The notes beneath the pieces were generated by a model. It had not been told where the DNA came from and ran no database searches. It was given only the letters and a program-made list of their open reading frames with translations. From a virus, in the IMG/VR virus record IMGVR_UViG_3300025141_000998, positions 1 through 20,339 of that record: a DNA stretch of 20,339 bases; one strand, written 5' to 3'. The translations under genes and the position numbers were made by a program. Positions within the stretch are counted from its first letter, which is position 1. The number at the start of each line of letters is the position of its first letter. This document shows positions 7,280 through 15,236 of this stretch, in pieces.

Positions 7280-10191
7280 GTCTTTGAACTAGTTTTTTTC
7301 ACTTGTTGTTTTAATGTCGGAGGAGGAAGCGGAGCGGACCACGGTGAAGTGGAGCCGGCCTTGGGGTCACCGGTGGCTTTGAGGGCGCCCAAAGTGTCGA
7401 GGTACGGCTGGTTAACATTCTTTTTTTCCTTTTTAAGATGTTTCAAACTAAAGTTGGTCGCCATACCGGGCGACGCTGTTAATACATCACCGGCGTATTC
7501 CGCCAAATCGTGTTCCACATAAATAGGAATCGATTTTTCCACCTTCTTTTTCTTCGATTTTGATCCTTTTTTGCACTCTGGGCAATCGGGGTTGTCGGCC
7601 TTTGATTTAGGCGCCGGAGGCGAATACACATTTGTAGCATTAACCGTTGTAGTATAAACTCCATTGGTAATACTATCGGTAGTGCTCTCAATTCTATAAT
7701 AACCAGTTATACCAAAAGGATCTCTATCTTTTTGAATATTAAACTGATTCACAGGAATGGCAAAAAAAGCTGAACGTCCATAATATAAATTATTTCCAGT
7801 AAAAGTTACGCCGGCCTTATAAGTATACCTTAAATATGGCTCTAAATCATTTGGATTGCGGAGAGCTAAAAGCGTATTGAGATAAGCATCATTTAAATAG
7901 CTGAATCTTATATTTTGAACAATTCCACTGTCTTGGCCAAGATAAACATGATAAATACCATCTTTAAAGTCCTTTACGGCATTAAACTCACGCTCTCCAA
8001 ATCTTTTTAAGAACGCTGACGAGGCCTGCTTGACACTGTCGGTTGCATATGTTTCTTGATAATAATATAAAAGAGATTCTTTTATCTCTTTTGCAGAAGC
8101 ATCGGTTCTAATACTGCCTATTAAAGCACTTTCAAGGGCGGTGGCTTGAGCGAATTGTTTGGCGTCTTCTATAGAATATAAAGAAACCTTTCTTTTTTTA
8201 GCCATGTTTGTACGTTTCCAATTTTTCCTGAAAGAGGGCAAAATTTCAAACTGGTTTTGAACTATTTTTCCATGGGAATCGGCCGGATAATGTCCCGTCC
8301 TCATGCTCAAGGCCTGTGGTACAAGATCATTAAAAATAGAACTTAAAAACTGATCAATTGTAGGTGAAACCTGATCGCTTAAAACGAATTCATTGTAAAG
8401 CCACCTTTGAAACACCCCGACTTCAATTAATATATCTCCCATGTTTAACCAATAATCTTTTCCATGTGATGTATGAACCATATTGCCCAAACAAATACTG
8501 GGGAATTTATCAATTTCGCTTGATCCATCACCGGGGTTGGTATGCCCCTTGGCGAATTCATAAATGGAGGCTAAAAGTGCCCTTAGTGGGAAAAATGTAA
8601 AATGACCATAATCTACATTTTGATATGTACCATATTCTTTTTCGCCCTCAGAGTATTGACGTGGAATAGTTCCTAGCGTAACAACATCCATGAAGCGCTT
8701 TAAACTATATTTAAGCCAAACGGTGCCCGCGTCGTCGGTTGGTGGAAAACCGTAAATCTCTCTTACTTCTTTTTCATTAGTAGCATTCTTTCTAAGGGGC
8801 GCGAAACTGGTCTTCAGCTTTTCATAAAGGCCGCTAAGGGTGGGCGTGACTTCCTTTTCTAGAGGCTTTGCAGTTTTTTTCTCATCATACCTCGCTATTC
8901 TCATTCTCACTATGGGATTTGATTTATGGGTAATGTTCTCTGCCATGCTGCTAAAGCTTGTTTGAAAGTGTGTGTAAAATAATTGCTGTCTAACATAAAA
9001 ATAACGTATAAAAACCTGCTGCATTTCTGCAAGTAACTGTTCCCTCAAAGTTGTTATTTCTTTATTAAGGCTTTTTTCCGCTATAGCGTATTGTTCTTTT
9101 TCCGATTTGGGGATGCACTCACATTTAATCGTTTTTTGTTTAAGCTCCAAAAGTCCTTTTAGCCTAAGCTGGGCCGCTTTAATTTGTTCTCCCAACTCCG
9201 AAACACCAGTTTTTTTGGAGAACATCTGATTAATCAAAGTTTTATTAGAAACAGAAAATGCATCGTTTTTTTGATTCTCATCCCTCGTGCGAATCGTCGC
9301 GAGGGGCGCGGCAACGTAAGAGACGTTTAACATTATTTCGCCAGTTTGGTTAAACGTAAATTGGTGCTTATGGCAATAAAGTCGCAACTCCTTTTTTTCC
9401 TGTTCTTGAAACAGTGTTCTTTGTTCTTGGGTAAAAATATCAGTGTCGACATCAGGAGGTAGTTTCCACCCATATTCTAGAAATAGGTGCTCCTGTATGC
9501 GCTTTGCGTCCTGCCGCTTACCCATGCGTTTAATAAGATATATGTAATCGCCACCCTTCGGGACGCTTGTTAGCTTATCATTGTAATAAACATCGTTCGT
9601 TTGCGGAGACCCAGCAGCAAACGTATGCATGTTTTTAAAAAGATAGGCAATATTAATATTATATCTATTATCCACCCCCATAAACTGAAAGGAGCGGCTC
9701 ACGTTCACACTTTGGATGCCAGCGTCGTTGCCGATGGTTTGTTCTGTTTTTGATCCAAGCTCATACCATGCGCCTTCTTTATCATTAACGCTTGTATAGG
9801 TTTTAAAAATAATATCTTTTTGTCCTATTACTTTTTTGGTTTTTGGTGTTACAAATTTAACATATAGGCGCACATATGGCACGCAAGCTGCTTGTTGTGA
9901 TGGCTTAAGGTGGCTTAGCAAATTAACATAGTTGGCCATCTTGGTGGCGTCCTTCTCTGGATTGCCCGTTGGATTTTTTGGAGTTTTCGGCAAATACTCT
10001 GTTTCAAACAAATTTTCAAACATTGGGTGGAAAGAAAAAAGCTTATAATTCGTTTTCTCTAGAAAATCATCATGATGCACATATTCGCGGACTTTCTTAA
10101 AATCCTCAGAATACATCTGCGCAGTTAAAAAATCGTTGATAAAACCTTGGGGGGTGAGCCCGTGTGGAAAGAAAATATTTGTCTTGGACAT
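7276..10191 (-). CDS. Large baseplate or hub-like virion structural protein (971 aa)
   Basis: No named family is assigned with confidence. Residues 158-192 (GIQSVNVSRSFQFMG followed by a strand-rich stretch) and 276-300 (HQFTFNQTGEIMLNVSYV) resemble paired beta segments seen in large phage virion proteins. A coiled coil is likely at 332-392. Near the C-terminus, FAIPVNQFNI is followed by DPFGITGYYRIESTTDSI and a strand ending in TTTVNAT. This resembles the beta-barrel segment of tail hub proteins, where a GxYxV strand is followed by a G-x-[YF]-x-T strand. The C-terminal tail is Lys-rich with a CPEC pair and then Pro-rich. The ATG follows the stop of the LysM gene by 3 bases with no good Shine-Dalgarno site, so coupling is likely. 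The block context (hub, LysM, tape measure) supports a baseplate role, and the hub assignment is inference. Confidence 0.55.
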   Translation of the reverse strand: MSKTNIFFPHGLTPQGFINDFLTAQMYSEDFKKVREYVHHDDFLEKTNYKLFSFHPMFENLFETEYLPKTPKNPTGNPEKDATKMANYVNLLSHLKPSQQAACVPYVRLYVKFVTPKTKKVIGQKDIIFKTYTSVNDKEGAWYELGSKTEQTIGNDAGIQSVNVSRSFQFMGVDNRYNINIAYLFKNMHTFAAGSPQTNDVYYNDKLTSVPKGGDYIYLIKRMGKRQDAKRIQEHLFLEYGWKLPPDVDTDIFTQEQRTLFQEQEKKELRLYCHKHQFTFNQTGEIMLNVSYVAAPLATIRTRDENQKNDAFSVSNKTLINQMFSKKTGVSELGEQIKAAQLRLKGLLELKQKTIKCECIPKSEKEQYAIAEKSLNKEITTLREQLLAEMQQVFIRYFYVRQQLFYTHFQTSFSSMAENITHKSNPIVRMRIARYDEKKTAKPLEKEVTPTLSGLYEKLKTSFAPLRKNATNEKEVREIYGFPPTDDAGTVWLKYSLKRFMDVVTLGTIPRQYSEGEKEYGTYQNVDYGHFTFFPLRALLASIYEFAKGHTNPGDGSSEIDKFPSICLGNMVHTSHGKDYWLNMGDILIEVGVFQRWLYNEFVLSDQVSPTIDQFLSSIFNDLVPQALSMRTGHYPADSHGKIVQNQFEILPSFRKNWKRTNMAKKRKVSLYSIEDAKQFAQATALESALIGSIRTDASAKEIKESLLYYYQETYATDSVKQASSAFLKRFGEREFNAVKDFKDGIYHVYLGQDSGIVQNIRFSYLNDAYLNTLLALRNPNDLEPYLRYTYKAGVTFTGNNLYYGRSAFFAIPVNQFNIQKDRDPFGITGYYRIESTTDSITNGVYTTTVNATNVYSPPAPKSKADNPDCPECKKGSKSKKKKVEKSIPIYVEHDLAEYAGDVLTASPGMATNFSLKHLKKEKKNVNQPYLDTLGALKATGDPKAGSTSPWSAPLPPPTLKQQVKKTSSKT

Positions 10192-10194
10192 TTT

Positions 10195-10551
10195 TTATAA
10201 ACCGTAAAAACCTAAAACCTGATTGATTGGAAGGGGTATTTTAACTAGGTCGCCTAGTTTAAAATGGGCATCGGTGGGCTTCTTATTAAACCATGCTATA
10301 ACCCACCAGTATTGTGCATCGCCATAGTGCTTTTCGGCATATTTATATAACCGGTCGCCGCTTTTCCAGAATTCGCTGGCCATGTCAAATTGAATAACTT
10401 CCGCGCCCTTCGGATAAGACAGTTCTAATGTCTGATATTGGGTAAGGCTCGTGACCTGTTCATTGTTTCCATAGCGTTTTCTAAAAGTTTCGTAATAACC
10501 CTCATCATCATTTTCGAACACAGGTGTGCGTGCATATCGTGAAATAGTCAT
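10195..10551 (-). CDS. 53: gp53-like baseplate wedge protein with LysM domain
   Basis: This 118-aa protein has a C-terminal LysM-like domain (about residues 62-108). It includes WKSGDRLYKYAEKHYGD, then YWWVIAWFNKKPTDA, and ends GDLVKIPLP, the usual pattern of short phage baseplate LysM proteins. T4 gp53 is a baseplate wedge component of this kind and joins wedges around the hub. The N-terminal 60 residues are strand-rich and would hold the assembly contacts. AGGAGA lies six bases before the ATG and overlaps the stop region of the upstream gene, so the pair is one translational unit. A lysis role for the LysM is unlikely, because no catalytic domain is attached and the neighbours are baseplate genes. 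Confidence 0.75.
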   Translation of the reverse strand: MTISRYARTPVFENDDEGYYETFRKRYGNNEQVTSLTQYQTLELSYPKGAEVIQFDMASEFWKSGDRLYKYAEKHYGDAQYWWVIAWFNKKPTDAHFKLGDLVKIPLPINQVLGFYGL

Positions 10552-10560
10552 TGTTTTCTC

Positions 10561-11382
10561 CTAGAAATCAGTTAAACCGCCGGCGCCAAATATTTTTCCA
10601 AATTGTAAATTTTGGCCTAGGCCAAACATTCCTGCCGTTGCAGTAACAACATCGCCTAGGCGAGTCTTGGTGTTGTAAGGAAAATCGTTCGAACGGCCAA
10701 ACCAAGCGCCACTTTTACCAGATACCCAACCTACCGTCTCTTCGTGGAGTGGAGTAAAAGAAAAGCTGAATTCTATCACGCGTGGAAACAGCGCACCCAT
10801 CCCGGCGATGCCCGATTCAATAAAAAAGCCATTGTTGGGGCTGACTTGTACACTTAAGTTGGTAATAAACCCCAACAAACCAGAGCCGGGGCTATTAGTG
10901 TTCGTAATCAAATTGGCAAACCGAACTCGCGTAAGGGGCGAGCCGGCAATAACCCGGTTTCCTTCATAGTTGCCTTTACTCCCTAGGGTTTCATAGGAAG
11001 GGTAAAGATTTTGAATAAGGCGGTTTAATTTCTGTACAGTAAAATTGGCATCAGTGCTATCAAAACAGGGAATAGAAAAGCCTAGCGAGATACTTCGACT
11101 TGTTCCTTGATAAATGGCAATCGGATCGCTGCGGCCAAAGACGGTTTGAGGGTTCCACCGCGGACTAAAACTATCACTTAAGTTCGTTATATAGGCTGGA
11201 AATTTTAAAACTGTTTTAGGATCAGTAACCGGGAAAGTAAAGCGCAGGTTCGCAAAACTATAGGAATTCCTAATATGTATTTCACTTGCATCCGCTGATG
11301 AATCTGTGGGGTCACTTCCTAGTACATTCTCTATTCCCTCTTTAAGGTTTGCGGTTATTCCATAATTGTCATACCAAGCCAT
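10561..11382 (-). CDS. Baseplate tube-initiator or hub-type structural protein
   Basis: The protein has 273 aa from the ATG at 11382. That ATG overlaps the tape measure stop (TAATG) and has AGGAGA five bases upstream. A longer frame from 11523 exists but would overlap the tape measure gene by 140 bases and encodes an Arg-rich out-of-frame segment, so it is rejected. Characteristic segments are FPAYITNLSDSFSPRWNPQ (61-79), VFGRSDPIAIYQGTSRSISL (81-100), a helix ending LIQNLYPSYE, then RVRFANLI and IEFSFSFTPLHEE. This pattern is seen in tail-tip proteins of large T4-related phages that lie between the tape measure and LysM genes. Its likely role resembles T4 gp48 or gp54, which cap the baseplate and start tube growth. 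The exact equivalence is inferred from order and from tube-like strands. Confidence 0.6.
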   Translation of the reverse strand: MAWYDNYGITANLKEGIENVLGSDPTDSSADASEIHIRNSYSFANLRFTFPVTDPKTVLKFPAYITNLSDSFSPRWNPQTVFGRSDPIAIYQGTSRSISLGFSIPCFDSTDANFTVQKLNRLIQNLYPSYETLGSKGNYEGNRVIAGSPLTRVRFANLITNTNSPGSGLLGFITNLSVQVSPNNGFFIESGIAGMGALFPRVIEFSFSFTPLHEETVGWVSGKSGAWFGRSNDFPYNTKTRLGDVVTATAGMFGLGQNLQFGKIFGAGGLTDF

Positions 11383-12977
11383 TAAAATCTCCTGCCGCTC
11401 AAGCTCAGGCCCAAATCGCTGACGGGGGTCTGCAAGCCTGCCGTTCCCAAGAAGCCGCCTACCACAGTAGCCGCTATAGTAAGCTCGCCCGCGTCGTATT
11501 TTGCTTTTATCACGCGGGCCCACTCCTCGGCGCCAACGGCGTTGGCGGTTGCCATCAACTTGTTGTACATTTCTTTAGTTGCGTCCTTCTTACCCCAGTC
11601 ATCAAGAGCCTTGGCCACAGAGACCCCTACGTTCTCACCCATAGTTTTCATCCGTTCTGGCGTAAAAAACCTTGCAGGAAGTTCTGCAAACTCTACAAAC
11701 ATTTTTCGTGGATCAATAACTTCACTTAGCGCTTTGAATTCTTTTGTTTTGGCCAAAATTTCTTTGGCTGCCATGGCCGCTTGCTGTTTGGCGAATTCTA
11801 AAGCAGCCGCTTGTTGTTTTTGCAAAAGAGTAATCTGGCGGGCGAGATCTTTTTCTGCCTGCTCTGACATCAAAGTCATGCCTTTTCCGGTGCGCGCCTC
11901 TTTTTCAAAAGCGGTTAAACGACCGCCGGGGGCCCCTTCTGCTCCTAGGCCACGAATAGTTTTGACATCGACGCCCAAGCTCCCAGCCAAAGAGCGTGTC
12001 AACAAGCGAGCCTCGTGGTTGGTAAAATCTCGACGGGCCTTTTTAAGAGCCTCATTTACTTTTTGGGAAATATAACCCGTCCGCTCCTCCATGCTCATGT
12101 CTTGAAGCTTCAACGCGTTGAACTCAATACCAAGAGCAGTAAAAGTTTGATTTAATCTGCCGCCGATTTCATTAGCACTATCTATTGTATCAAACTTTTG
12201 TGCAATACCATAAAGCGTATTAGCTTCCATGTTCATTCTTTTAGCCTGAGCTTGAAAGGTCATAAAGGCCTGATTCATGCGTCGCGGGTCAAGCATGTCC
12301 ATAAACGAACTAATATTTTTATTATAATCGGCCGCAACGGCCTTCACGGTCTGGCCAGTTGCTTGAGCGAATGTACTTAATTCCCTTCTTGTTAAGATGG
12401 TCTGTTCTGCAGTTTGCCCAAGAGTGCCTCTAAGTGTGTCAATAATACCAATTGAATCGCTAGTTGCAACATTCAAACCATCAAAAAGGGAAATACTTTT
12501 TGACAATGGCCCGAAAGTCTTATCAAAGCCGGGAATAAGCTTGGTGGATGTAGACGTAGCGAATTGAACTATAAGCTTGTTGTTTTCCGATATCGTTTTG
12601 CCCCACTGCATAGACTCTAAGGACAAGCGGTGCATTTTGTCACGCACGTTGTCAAGAGAGAGACCAAAAATATCTCCTGTAGAGCTAGCAGCCTCTTTCA
12701 AGCCCTTTGAAAGGATTTCCGACTGCTCGGCAGTAAATTTTAGTGATTCGCCAAAAAATTTAGAGGCCGGGTTGGCCTTTTCGAGTGCAGCCGTAAAGGT
12801 GTCAAGAGCGGCTTTCACCTCCATGGCGCCACCAATGCCACCGACGCCGGCTGCAGCCATCATTGCAGCAGTTTCGGTAGCACTGAGGACTTTTTTCGCG
12901 GCCTCTTTCCCTTTGTCTTTTAGGCCGCTGGCGGCGGCGCCCGCCGTTGCCGCGGCGGTCGGTTTCTTATCTACCAT
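11382..12977 (-). CDS. 29: Tape measure protein (T4 gp29-like)
   Basis: This 531-aa protein is Ala/Lys-rich and largely helical. It begins with a low-complexity Ala/Gly segment (residues 1-53, including AAAGVGGIGG), continues as long amphipathic helices, and has a Gln/Ala-rich stretch around 385-410. Tape measure proteins set tail length inside the growing tube, and T4 gp29 (about 590 aa) also belongs to the baseplate hub. A similar length suggests a tail somewhat shorter than that of T4. Identification rests on composition, helix content and position: directly after the chaperone genes and before the tube-initiator gene, the conserved order in contractile-tailed phages. The ATG lies three bases after the stop of the small GpE-like frame with no good ribosome binding site. 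Its translation may therefore depend on ribosomes leaving that frame. Confidence 0.8.
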   Translation of the reverse strand: MVDKKPTAAATAGAAASGLKDKGKEAAKKVLSATETAAMMAAAGVGGIGGAMEVKAALDTFTAALEKANPASKFFGESLKFTAEQSEILSKGLKEAASSTGDIFGLSLDNVRDKMHRLSLESMQWGKTISENNKLIVQFATSTSTKLIPGFDKTFGPLSKSISLFDGLNVATSDSIGIIDTLRGTLGQTAEQTILTRRELSTFAQATGQTVKAVAADYNKNISSFMDMLDPRRMNQAFMTFQAQAKRMNMEANTLYGIAQKFDTIDSANEIGGRLNQTFTALGIEFNALKLQDMSMEERTGYISQKVNEALKKARRDFTNHEARLLTRSLAGSLGVDVKTIRGLGAEGAPGGRLTAFEKEARTGKGMTLMSEQAEKDLARQITLLQKQQAAALEFAKQQAAMAAKEILAKTKEFKALSEVIDPRKMFVEFAELPARFFTPERMKTMGENVGVSVAKALDDWGKKDATKEMYNKLMATANAVGAEEWARVIKAKYDAGELTIAATVVGGFLGTAGLQTPVSDLGLSLSGRRF

Positions 12978-12980
12978 ACT

Positions 12981-13145
12981 CTAATTAGACGCTTCATTCA
13001 TTTTTTTAGCCATTTCACACGCTTTATCAATATACCATGTGCGAAGAGCGACAGGTAGCATATACATTTCTGTAAAAGACCAATTATAATCTTTTATCAT
13101 AAAAAGGAAATTTTCGTAAACAGCTTGAATATACTCAGAGGTCAG
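12981..13145 (-). CDS. Small GpE-like tail-assembly chaperone frame, +1 relative to the hub-chaperone gene
   Basis: The frame is open from the stop at 13166-13164 to TAG at 12983-12981, with no ATG until 13100, where no ribosome binding site exists. Useful coding covers about 54 residues, starting LTSEYIQAVYENF and continuing into the ATG-started part. The core NWSFTEMYMLPVALRTWYI followed by DKA parallels the W-x3-E-M-x8-L-x2-W-x3-A pattern of the small P2-type chaperone GpE, which loads tube subunits on the tape measure. Without a normal start it may be made by +1 (or -2) frameshifting from the upstream gene at the T7 run 13155-13149, giving a fusion of about 315 aa. Other possibilities are initiation at CTG 13145 or ATG 13100. 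A one-base sequencing error in the T run would also join the frames. The coordinates given begin at the CTG. Confidence 0.6.
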   Translation of the reverse strand: MTSEYIQAVYENFLFMIKDYNWSFTEMYMLPVALRTWYIDKACEMAKKMNEASN

Positions 13146-13929
13146 GCCAAAAAAAGTTCGCCATTAAAGGCACGCCTCCTTTGTTGAGATGTTCACAATG
13201 TACACATTGGTGTTCATAAATGAAATCAACATCTGGGCTGTATTCAATATATATTTTGGCCAGATACCTAGAATCTTTAATCGGCATGTTGCTTACAAAG
13301 CTGGCAATATAGAGAGGGTCTGTGTTACCATTAACAGACTTAATTATTCTGCGATACTTTTCGATGGTCGGCTCTACCACCAATCCGTGCTTTTCTTTTT
13401 GTGCTATTTTCTTGTTTATTTCCACTTCATCGTTTGCTGTTAATAAACCCATCTCAACAGAAACATTGCTCACCGGCAAGTCTATCGTAAAGGTTCCATT
13501 GTCGGTGAACCTCGCATCAATGTTATCACGGAAATTTAATTCATCTAGATTGATCGTGAGGTCGTTTTCCTTGAAGCACTTCTCACACATATATGCAAAA
13601 GCATAAGAAGCCCCATAAGCATTTTTGCGTGCATTGATAATAATGGCGTTTTTATCACCAATTAAAAGACTGTTGACATCAATTTTTGTATTGACCAATA
13701 CGCTTTCAATTAGTTTATCTAATACAATGCCCTTTTCAATATATTTTTGATTGATCAGTATGTCTTCTTCTCTTGTAGACATATAACGTACTTCCACACA
13801 CTCTTCATCGTGAAGGGGGTGGGCAGGAGGGTAGAACTTACCCCTTGATGGCAGATCAACCAGATCTGTTGGAATTGTATATGCCCCAGCAGGCGCCTGA
13901 CGGCGACCCATGTTCTTATCAGCGTTCAT
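13135..13929 (-). CDS. 26: gp26/gp51-type baseplate hub assembly chaperone
   Basis: This 264-aa protein matches the T4 baseplate hub chaperone family (gp26/gp51). Characteristic segments are LPSRGKFYPP (26-35), VRYMSTREEDILINQKYIEKG (47-67), LIESVLVNTKIDVNSLLIGDKN (73-94) and the closing FFWPDL. Two CxxC pairs, Cys115/Cys118 and Cys242/Cys245, could form one zinc ribbon. The ATG has GGAG five bases upstream, overlapping the TAG of the tube gene. Near its 3' end is a full AAAGGAGG site ten bases before an in-frame ATG (13164), then a run of seven T. Both look more like signals for the overlapping small frame than accidents. Position between tube and tape measure genes fits a factor that prepares tail assembly rather than a major virion component. 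Confidence 0.78.
   Translation of the reverse strand: MNADKNMGRRQAPAGAYTIPTDLVDLPSRGKFYPPAHPLHDEECVEVRYMSTREEDILINQKYIEKGIVLDKLIESVLVNTKIDVNSLLIGDKNAIIINARKNAYGASYAFAYMCEKCFKENDLTINLDELNFRDNIDARFTDNGTFTIDLPVSNVSVEMGLLTANDEVEINKKIAQKEKHGLVVEPTIEKYRRIIKSVNGNTDPLYIASFVSNMPIKDSRYLAKIYIEYSPDVDFIYEHQCVHCEHLNKGGVPLMANFFWPDL
13149..13155 (-). promoter_or_regulatory. Candidate frameshift site: run of seven T near the end of the hub-chaperone gene
   Basis: In the chaperone frame the codons are AAC TTT TTT TGG. A Phe tRNA on the second TTT can re-pair perfectly after moving +1 (or -2), which opens the small GpE-like frame GGC CTG ACC. A -1 shift would reach TGA after two further codons, so it is not the useful direction. 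Confidence 0.4.
13175..13182 (-). promoter_or_regulatory. Internal strong Shine-Dalgarno site AAAGGAGG
   Basis: A full-strength ribosome binding sequence lies inside the hub-chaperone gene, ten bases before an in-frame ATG at 13164 and about 19 bases before the T7 run. It could start a short product that shifts into the GpE-like frame, or it could pause elongating ribosomes near the shift site. It also encodes Lys-Gly-Gly, so chance is possible. Confidence 0.45.
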
Positions 13930-13937
13930 GAATACTC

Positions 13938-14639
13938 CTAAATAATATCACCCAAGACGCCGTGCGATATCTTGCTTCTCTTGTCTTCTAGGTTTGCCGG
14001 GGAGTCGGTAACCATGGCAGCATAATTGTTGGGCTTTTTATCCAAATGTCGATGCAGGCGAGCAAAATCATAAGTTAGTGTAACCGATATACCCGTTAGT
14101 TCATCTGATGAATAGTTCATATCACTTGGTTTCATATCTGTAACCATGGCATTAATAAGCTCCCATTCTTCATAAACAACGCCCTCATCGTCTATCATCT
14201 TTATTCTAACTGGTCCAAGCCCATTAATTAAGTTTCTTTTATCAAGATCTTTAGGCTGAAACATGCCAACTTGGTCGGGGTTTGCCCACGACAAGTGGCC
14301 CAGCTTATCCATAAAAACGCCGACAGAAGTATTAAACAAGTCGCGATCAAAAACTTCCTTTAAAGTAAAATTGATGCTGTTCCACTTTAATTCCATTGGA
14401 TAATTAAAAGTCCAGTTTAACAGCTTAAAAGCTCGTGTATTGATGTTGTAAGATGGGCGCGACACGTTGCTAATATAAGCTGCGTCGAACCCTTCTATCA
14501 TTAGAATAAAACGATAAGACTGCTGTAAGGCACTTCTCGTGCCATCCACAACCGCGCTGCGCGGGAGGTTTGGAATTGACGGACTGTCCTGATATTTAGT
14601 GCGCGGATCGAGAGCGCCTTTTAAGAATGTTTCTGACAT
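13938..14639 (-). CDS. 19: Tail tube protein, gp19 family (second of two paralogues)
   Basis: This 233-aa protein belongs to the T4 gp19 tube family, whose hexamers stack to form the inner tail tube. Visible signs are the opening strand YRFILMIEGF (42-51), a central stretch around ELKWNSINFTLKEV, and a C-terminal signature (MNYSSDELTGISVTLTYDFA) that also occurs in the upstream 185-aa protein. About 40 N-terminal residues come before the fold and a basic tail follows it, so it is longer than its paralogue. The 27-base gap upstream is AT-rich and has no Shine-Dalgarno sequence. It does contain TATTAT three bases before the ATG, so initiation is unusual or coupled. One paralogue is probably the main tube. 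The other could be a terminal ring or tail-end variant. Confidence 0.78.
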   Translation of the reverse strand: MSETFLKGALDPRTKYQDSPSIPNLPRSAVVDGTRSALQQSYRFILMIEGFDAAYISNVSRPSYNINTRAFKLLNWTFNYPMELKWNSINFTLKEVFDRDLFNTSVGVFMDKLGHLSWANPDQVGMFQPKDLDKRNLINGLGPVRIKMIDDEGVVYEEWELINAMVTDMKPSDMNYSSDELTGISVTLTYDFARLHRHLDKKPNNYAAMVTDSPANLEDKRSKISHGVLGDII

Positions 14640-14666
14640 GCTATAATAAATAGCGCAAAACTAAAT

Positions 14667-15224
14667 TTAAGTTATTGTAACTAGCTCTTTATTGATAACC
14701 AAGTCTGCCCAATCGTACACAAGCGTTACATTGATTCCCAACAAGTCCTCAGATGAGTAGTCTAGATCGTCATATTCGACCTTGCTTACCCAAGTATTAT
14801 TTAAGGTCCACGTTTCAACAGTGTCGCCATCACCATTAAGAATTTGCACACGAACTGTGCCCAAGTTATTACTAACAAAATTTCTTTTAGAGGGTGATAT
14901 CTTATAATTGGTGTTCTCAAGATTCCATGTAGAGGGGGCTTTGTAGCCAGCTTTCTCAATAATCCCAAGCATTCCACTGGCAGCGTCAAAATCAATAGGA
15001 TCAACTAAGGCAACTGAAATATTATCCCACGTTACACGACCGGGGAATTTAAATTCATGAGCCATAAAATTGTGTTTTGCGCCCTCGCTTACAGTAACCT
15101 TCGGGCGCCCGGCAGTTTTGATAATCCATGCAGGCAAATCCCCCAATAAAAGAATATATTTATATTTTCTTTTAGGCTCTAAACCTGCTGTCTGCCATGG
15201 TGGTAACGGTGATGCTTGTACCAT
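14667..15224 (-). CDS. 19: Tail tube protein, gp19 family (first of two paralogues)
   Basis: This 185-aa protein is a gp19-type tail tube protein. It has the opening strand KYKYILLLGDLP (21-32), the central VTWDNISVALVDPIDFD and the closing signature LDYSSEDLLGINVTLVYDWA. Its C-terminal half aligns without gaps of note to the next gene: NLGTVRVQILNGDGDTVETW here against GLGPVRIKMIDDEGVVYEEW there. It sits directly after the sheath, where T4 has gene 19. The start has a strong AAGGAGAT eight bases upstream that begins within the sheath stop codon, so it should be translated efficiently. This is the better candidate for the abundant tube subunit. Confidence 0.8.
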   Translation of the reverse strand: MVQASPLPPWQTAGLEPKRKYKYILLLGDLPAWIIKTAGRPKVTVSEGAKHNFMAHEFKFPGRVTWDNISVALVDPIDFDAASGMLGIIEKAGYKAPSTWNLENTNYKISPSKRNFVSNNLGTVRVQILNGDGDTVETWTLNNTWVSKVEYDDLDYSSEDLLGINVTLVYDWADLVINKELVTIT

Positions 15225-15236
15225 TTAGTTATCTCC

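Noticed and set aside
10340-10347. TATAAATA on the minus strand, identical to the T4 late promoter
   Set aside because: It lies inside the LysM gene and simply encodes Tyr-Lys-Tyr. A second copy at 15157-15164 inside the first tube gene also encodes Tyr-Lys-Tyr. Neither is close to a gene start.
11383-11523. Extension of the tube-initiator gene to an ATG at 11523
   Set aside because: It would overlap 140 bases of the tape measure gene with an Arg-rich shadow frame. The ATG at 11382 has AGGAGA and a TAATG junction.
11542-12984. Long plus-strand frames (177 and 135 codons) opposite the tape measure gene
   Set aside because: They are antisense shadows of Ala/Lys-rich coding. The minus-strand gene is supported by order, composition and neighbouring overlaps.
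14640-14666. TATTAT just before the second tube gene as a -10 box
   Set aside because: No convincing -35 box at the right distance, and AT-rich gaps of this kind give such matches by chance.
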